DNA of 64,000 bases from Drosophila persimilis. Taxonomy: Eukaryota; Arthropoda; Insecta; Diptera; Drosophilidae. This document shows, piece after piece, positions 61,102 through 64,000 of this stretch. The notes beneath the pieces were generated by a model. The model saw nothing but the letters and a program-made list of their open reading frames with translations, was not told where the DNA came from and did no database searches. The DNA lies in the NCBI RefSeq assembly GCF_003286085.1, contig NW_020825317.1, positions 3,596,001 through 3,660,000 of the forward strand, in the 5' to 3' direction. The position numbers and the translations under genes are program-made. Positions within the stretch are counted from its first letter, which is position 1, and each line of letters opens with the position of its first letter.

Positions 61102-61126
61102 CGACCGAAGGGCGCTGCCGCATGAC
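61102..61126 (+). repeat. CGAGGGGCGCTGCTGCAT-type motif, copy 6
   Basis: It reads CGACCGAAGGGCGCTGCCGC then ATGAC; two changes from copy 5 over the shared 22 bases. Confidence 0.6.
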
Positions 61127-63193
61127 AAGCCAATTCGGCAGGTAATTGGGCTTAGATTCCTAAATGAGGAAAATCCGAGTAGTTCCTCTTTTGTGAAGAA
61201 CTATATCTACAAAGTCCCGATTACCTGCTAGAGGATCTGTGGCATCTTAGCATTACCTTCTGAAAGAATATATCTCCATATGTCCAATATACCCTCCGGG
61301 GTACTCGAGGGTGTCGAAAGGGTATGGGCAAAACGAAGTAAAATTGTCAATGTCTGTCTGCTCATTCTTCTCGTTGGCCTATTTAAAAATTCAAAAGGCA
61401 TCCAAAGCGATGCAGTGCGGGTGGAAGTGCGGGGCGGGGGCATGGACGGAGGTGTGGGTGCGGGCGTGGGTGCGGGTGGTGGGGCAACCACTTGAGGCGG
61501 CGGCTGTTCCAGTTTCCTGTCGCCGACGTCGCACAAAAGTATGCAACATGTCAGCACAGACGCGGCAGTCGAAGCCGAAAGAAGGAGCGAAACAAAAGCG
61601 CAAGAGAGAGGGAGACCGAGAGCGGGAAGGAAGGAAAAGCCAACATAACGGGAAAATATTATAACGAGTGCAAACAGTGGATAGGAGGGCTAGAGAGCGC
61701 GCAAGAATCAGGGAGAGGTCTGTCTGCAGAGCAGGAAAGAGGGAGTGGGGTAGAGATATATGCATGCCTAACGGTAATGCCATCAAATATGCCGCACATA
61801 TAGGCTACAGAGGGGTACAGCGGGGTACAGCGGGAGGCCGTGCCCCTTTTATGTTGTTATTGTGCAAATAAATTTGGCCTTGAATGGCCACCCGCCCCCA
61901 CACACCCACCCACCTCTGCCTCAAGGTAAGCCTCAGAGAGGGAGGAGTGCACTGAAACAAATCCATCCATCAATAGGTATTTGAATTGGCGCACACTGCC
62001 CCGCAATGGTCACGCGCTTTCCAGCACTGGCGATTGAGTTGTTATGCAACACTGCCCTTTTCTGGAGTTCGGAAAACATATCTAAATACTCGTAGACCGT
62101 AGAAACTGTTGTCAGCCGTGTAATGTTGTTAAATTTAGTCAGTACTACAGCAGAGAGCCACATTTGAGACATAATATCTTCTGTACGTTAGTTCCCGATA
62201 AATCGCAGTCCATCGAGGGTATTCTTGTTGTTGCTTAAGCAAGTGAGACGGGGTTGGTTATTGAATCCTTATTGATTGGAGCAGCATTCAGTATCATTTA
62301 TCTCTGATGGTGGTTTGATTTGTGGATCCACAGACCCCCACCATCTGTGCCCTGTGCGACTCTCCTTCGAGTGCTTCCTGCCGCCTCTTTAGGCACTAGA
62401 AGCTACTACAGGATTCCTTGCAGTGTAGCGCCACAAGTATTGATCTCCTTTCAGTCTGGCAGACCTCTCTCAAGCGTTCCCTTTGATCTCTCACTTCGTC
62501 GTGTTTCTCTGGTTCTCTCTTGAGAGTAAATTTAGGCTGCTCTCGATATGCGATTGAAGTCTATTTTTGGACGCGGCTCAGGTCTTGGGGCACACGCCAC
62601 TTGTGCACGCCCCACGCTCGGATGGGGGGGAGAGAGAGGAAGTGGCAGAGGGAGGCTGGACAATATTTGCCCGTAAGCGTAAGCTGTTTTTTGTTTTTTT
62701 TTTGTCGCCGGAGCGGGAACTATTTTGCAGTCATAATTCAAAAACTAACTTTTCGGGCGGGTAGAAGAGGGTGGGTGGTAGGGCGTGGCCATGGCCGTGG
62801 GCGTGCCTGGGATTACATAAATCAACAATTTTTTGGTCTGGCCAAAGCAAAAAAAAAACCAACCAAACGAAACGAAACGAAACGAAAGAGCTACCCAACT
62901 TTTAAGCAAACAAATATTAATTTTAACTTTTGCCGCGGCTCGCTCCTTCTCTCACTCGCCCTCCCTCTGCCTGTCTCTGGCAATAAACGCAGGAAAAGGC
63001 GGGAAAATAAAAGGCACTTGCTGCATTTAAAGCTTTAAAAGTGGGTAAGGGCTGGGAAGAGAGTGTTAATTTTTCCAGCCATTGGCCTTTTAATGTGCAG
63101 TTTTTAATTGTTTTTCAACAATATTTTCTGTGCGCGCCATGAATTAATTGCAGTGGGATGCTCAGGGAAAGAATATGACCAGCAGTTGGCCCA

Positions 63194-63196
<3 letters not shown>

Positions 63197-63224
<28 letters not shown>
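63197..63224 (+). repeat. CA dinucleotide microsatellite
   Basis: About 14 CA units. Confidence 0.9.
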
Positions 63225-64000
63225 GCGACGACAGCTTCTTCACCGTCGCGCCATCGTTTGATAATGGTCGGCAGTAATCGGTGTTTCACCGATGCGCAAA
63301 AAGGATGCCAATGGAACAGTGCACTGTTGCACCAGTGCACCACTGCAGTGGTGGCAGTGTTTCGGGGCAGTGTTTGCCTTTGGCTTTGAAAGATCTCCGA
63401 AGAAGCTAAGTCCCTGATCTTTCACGCATCTCGCCGTTCTCCAGAGCCCGGCTCAAAGGCGGCCCTCTCTCCGTTTTCTCTGTTCTCACGGTTTCCACTG
63501 CGAATGTCAAAGTTTACCGTCGCGACGGTGAAAAATAGCTCCAGTGGTTATCGTGTAGTGCGCGGTCTCTCTTTTCTCTGCTCTCTTTTGAGCGTTCCTC
63601 TGAGCCTCGCGATAATTCTTAACCGCTTGTTTATTTATGCGGCGTCCGGAAGAGCAGCACGCACACACGAACACACACGAACACACCCGCACAAAACAGT
63701 CCTCGGGGGTCCAGGAAAAGAGAGGGAGGGAGAGAGAGGTGGGCAGGGGAGGGGGACGAAGGATGAGCTCAAAAGAGGTAGAAAGATAATGTGTGCACAT
63801 GTGTGTGTGCGCGTCTGTGCGTGTGTGCGCCAGTGCCTTTATTTATGCAACATGCATTTAAAATAAAATAAATATAAATTAAGCATAAGGCGCCAGCACC
63901 GCCAGAGAAGAGCCAGCGCGCCGCTGAATGCCCTTTCATTTTTCAGAAGAAAGAGAATGCGAGGCGAACGACAGATAAAGACGGACAGGAAGAGTAATGG

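Larger units (their letters stand above)
54990..64000 (+). other. Intron segment 4 (at least 9 kb), after ratchet point 3
   Basis: No supported exon or further ratchet point. Contents: an ATCGAT cluster at 56.4-56.6 kb, one copy of the 25-bp motif (61102), GT and CA microsatellites, CAGACA repeats at 60722-60783 and several long accidental open frames. CAAG|GTAAGC at 61925/61926 was considered and rejected as a ratchet point. Confidence 0.5.

Noticed and set aside
61905..61932. Possible fourth ratchet point CCTCTGCCTCAAG|GTAAGC
   Set aside because: The acceptor would be AAG rather than CAG or TAG, the tract is purine-interrupted, and no branch motif stands out.

Overview
The window is nuclear genomic DNA of a drosophilid fly. 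I infer this from tiny introns (53-131 nt) with CTAAT/TTAAC branch points, CAAAATG-type start context, TATCGATA (DRE) sites, GAGA tracts, abundant CA/CT/CTG microsatellites and two copies of a common fly interspersed repeat. I cannot name the species, and I do not recognise any gene well enough to give a symbol. No bacterial, phage, tRNA, rRNA or CRISPR feature was seen.

Left part (1-12.1 kb): small, poorly recognisable genes. A plus-strand terminal exon (42-98) faces a minus-strand terminal exon (535-672), with convergent poly(A) signals between them. At 8.3-9.7 kb two small genes diverge from a shared DRE-containing interval; in both, the exons join in phase. At 10.4-12.0 kb more minus-strand coding-like exons lie together, including a 182-codon reading frame preceded by a good 95-nt 5'UTR intron. 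All of these are predictions from splice signals, reading phase and codon use.

Middle (12.1-16.8 kb): AT-rich intergenic DNA, an interspersed repeat, then a GAGA-rich promoter-like interval. It leads to the best-supported gene start in the window: an exon at 16577-16824 with a strong acceptor, a 172-nt 5'UTR without upstream ATG, a start codon in good context and 25 codons of signal-peptide-like sequence, ending at a GTGAGT donor in phase 1.

Right part (16.8-64 kb): apparently one intron of that gene, at least 47 kb long and without a convincing second exon. It contains three ratchet points (recursive splice sites) at 32140/32141, 43745/43746 and 54989/54990. Each has a branch point, a pyrimidine tract and CAG directly abutting GTAAGT or GTATGT. 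They would split the intron into steps of 15.3, 11.6 and 11.2 kb plus at least 9 kb. The 75 nt after the second and third sites align without gaps, with a 23-nt identical block at the same offset (+39), so these look like related, constrained modules. The first site has a strong secondary donor 82 nt downstream, the layout of a recursive-splice (RS) exon. The intron also carries a dispersed 25-bp CGAGGGGCGCTGCTGCAT-type motif, TATCGATA clusters, GTATCT-dense patches and many simple repeats.
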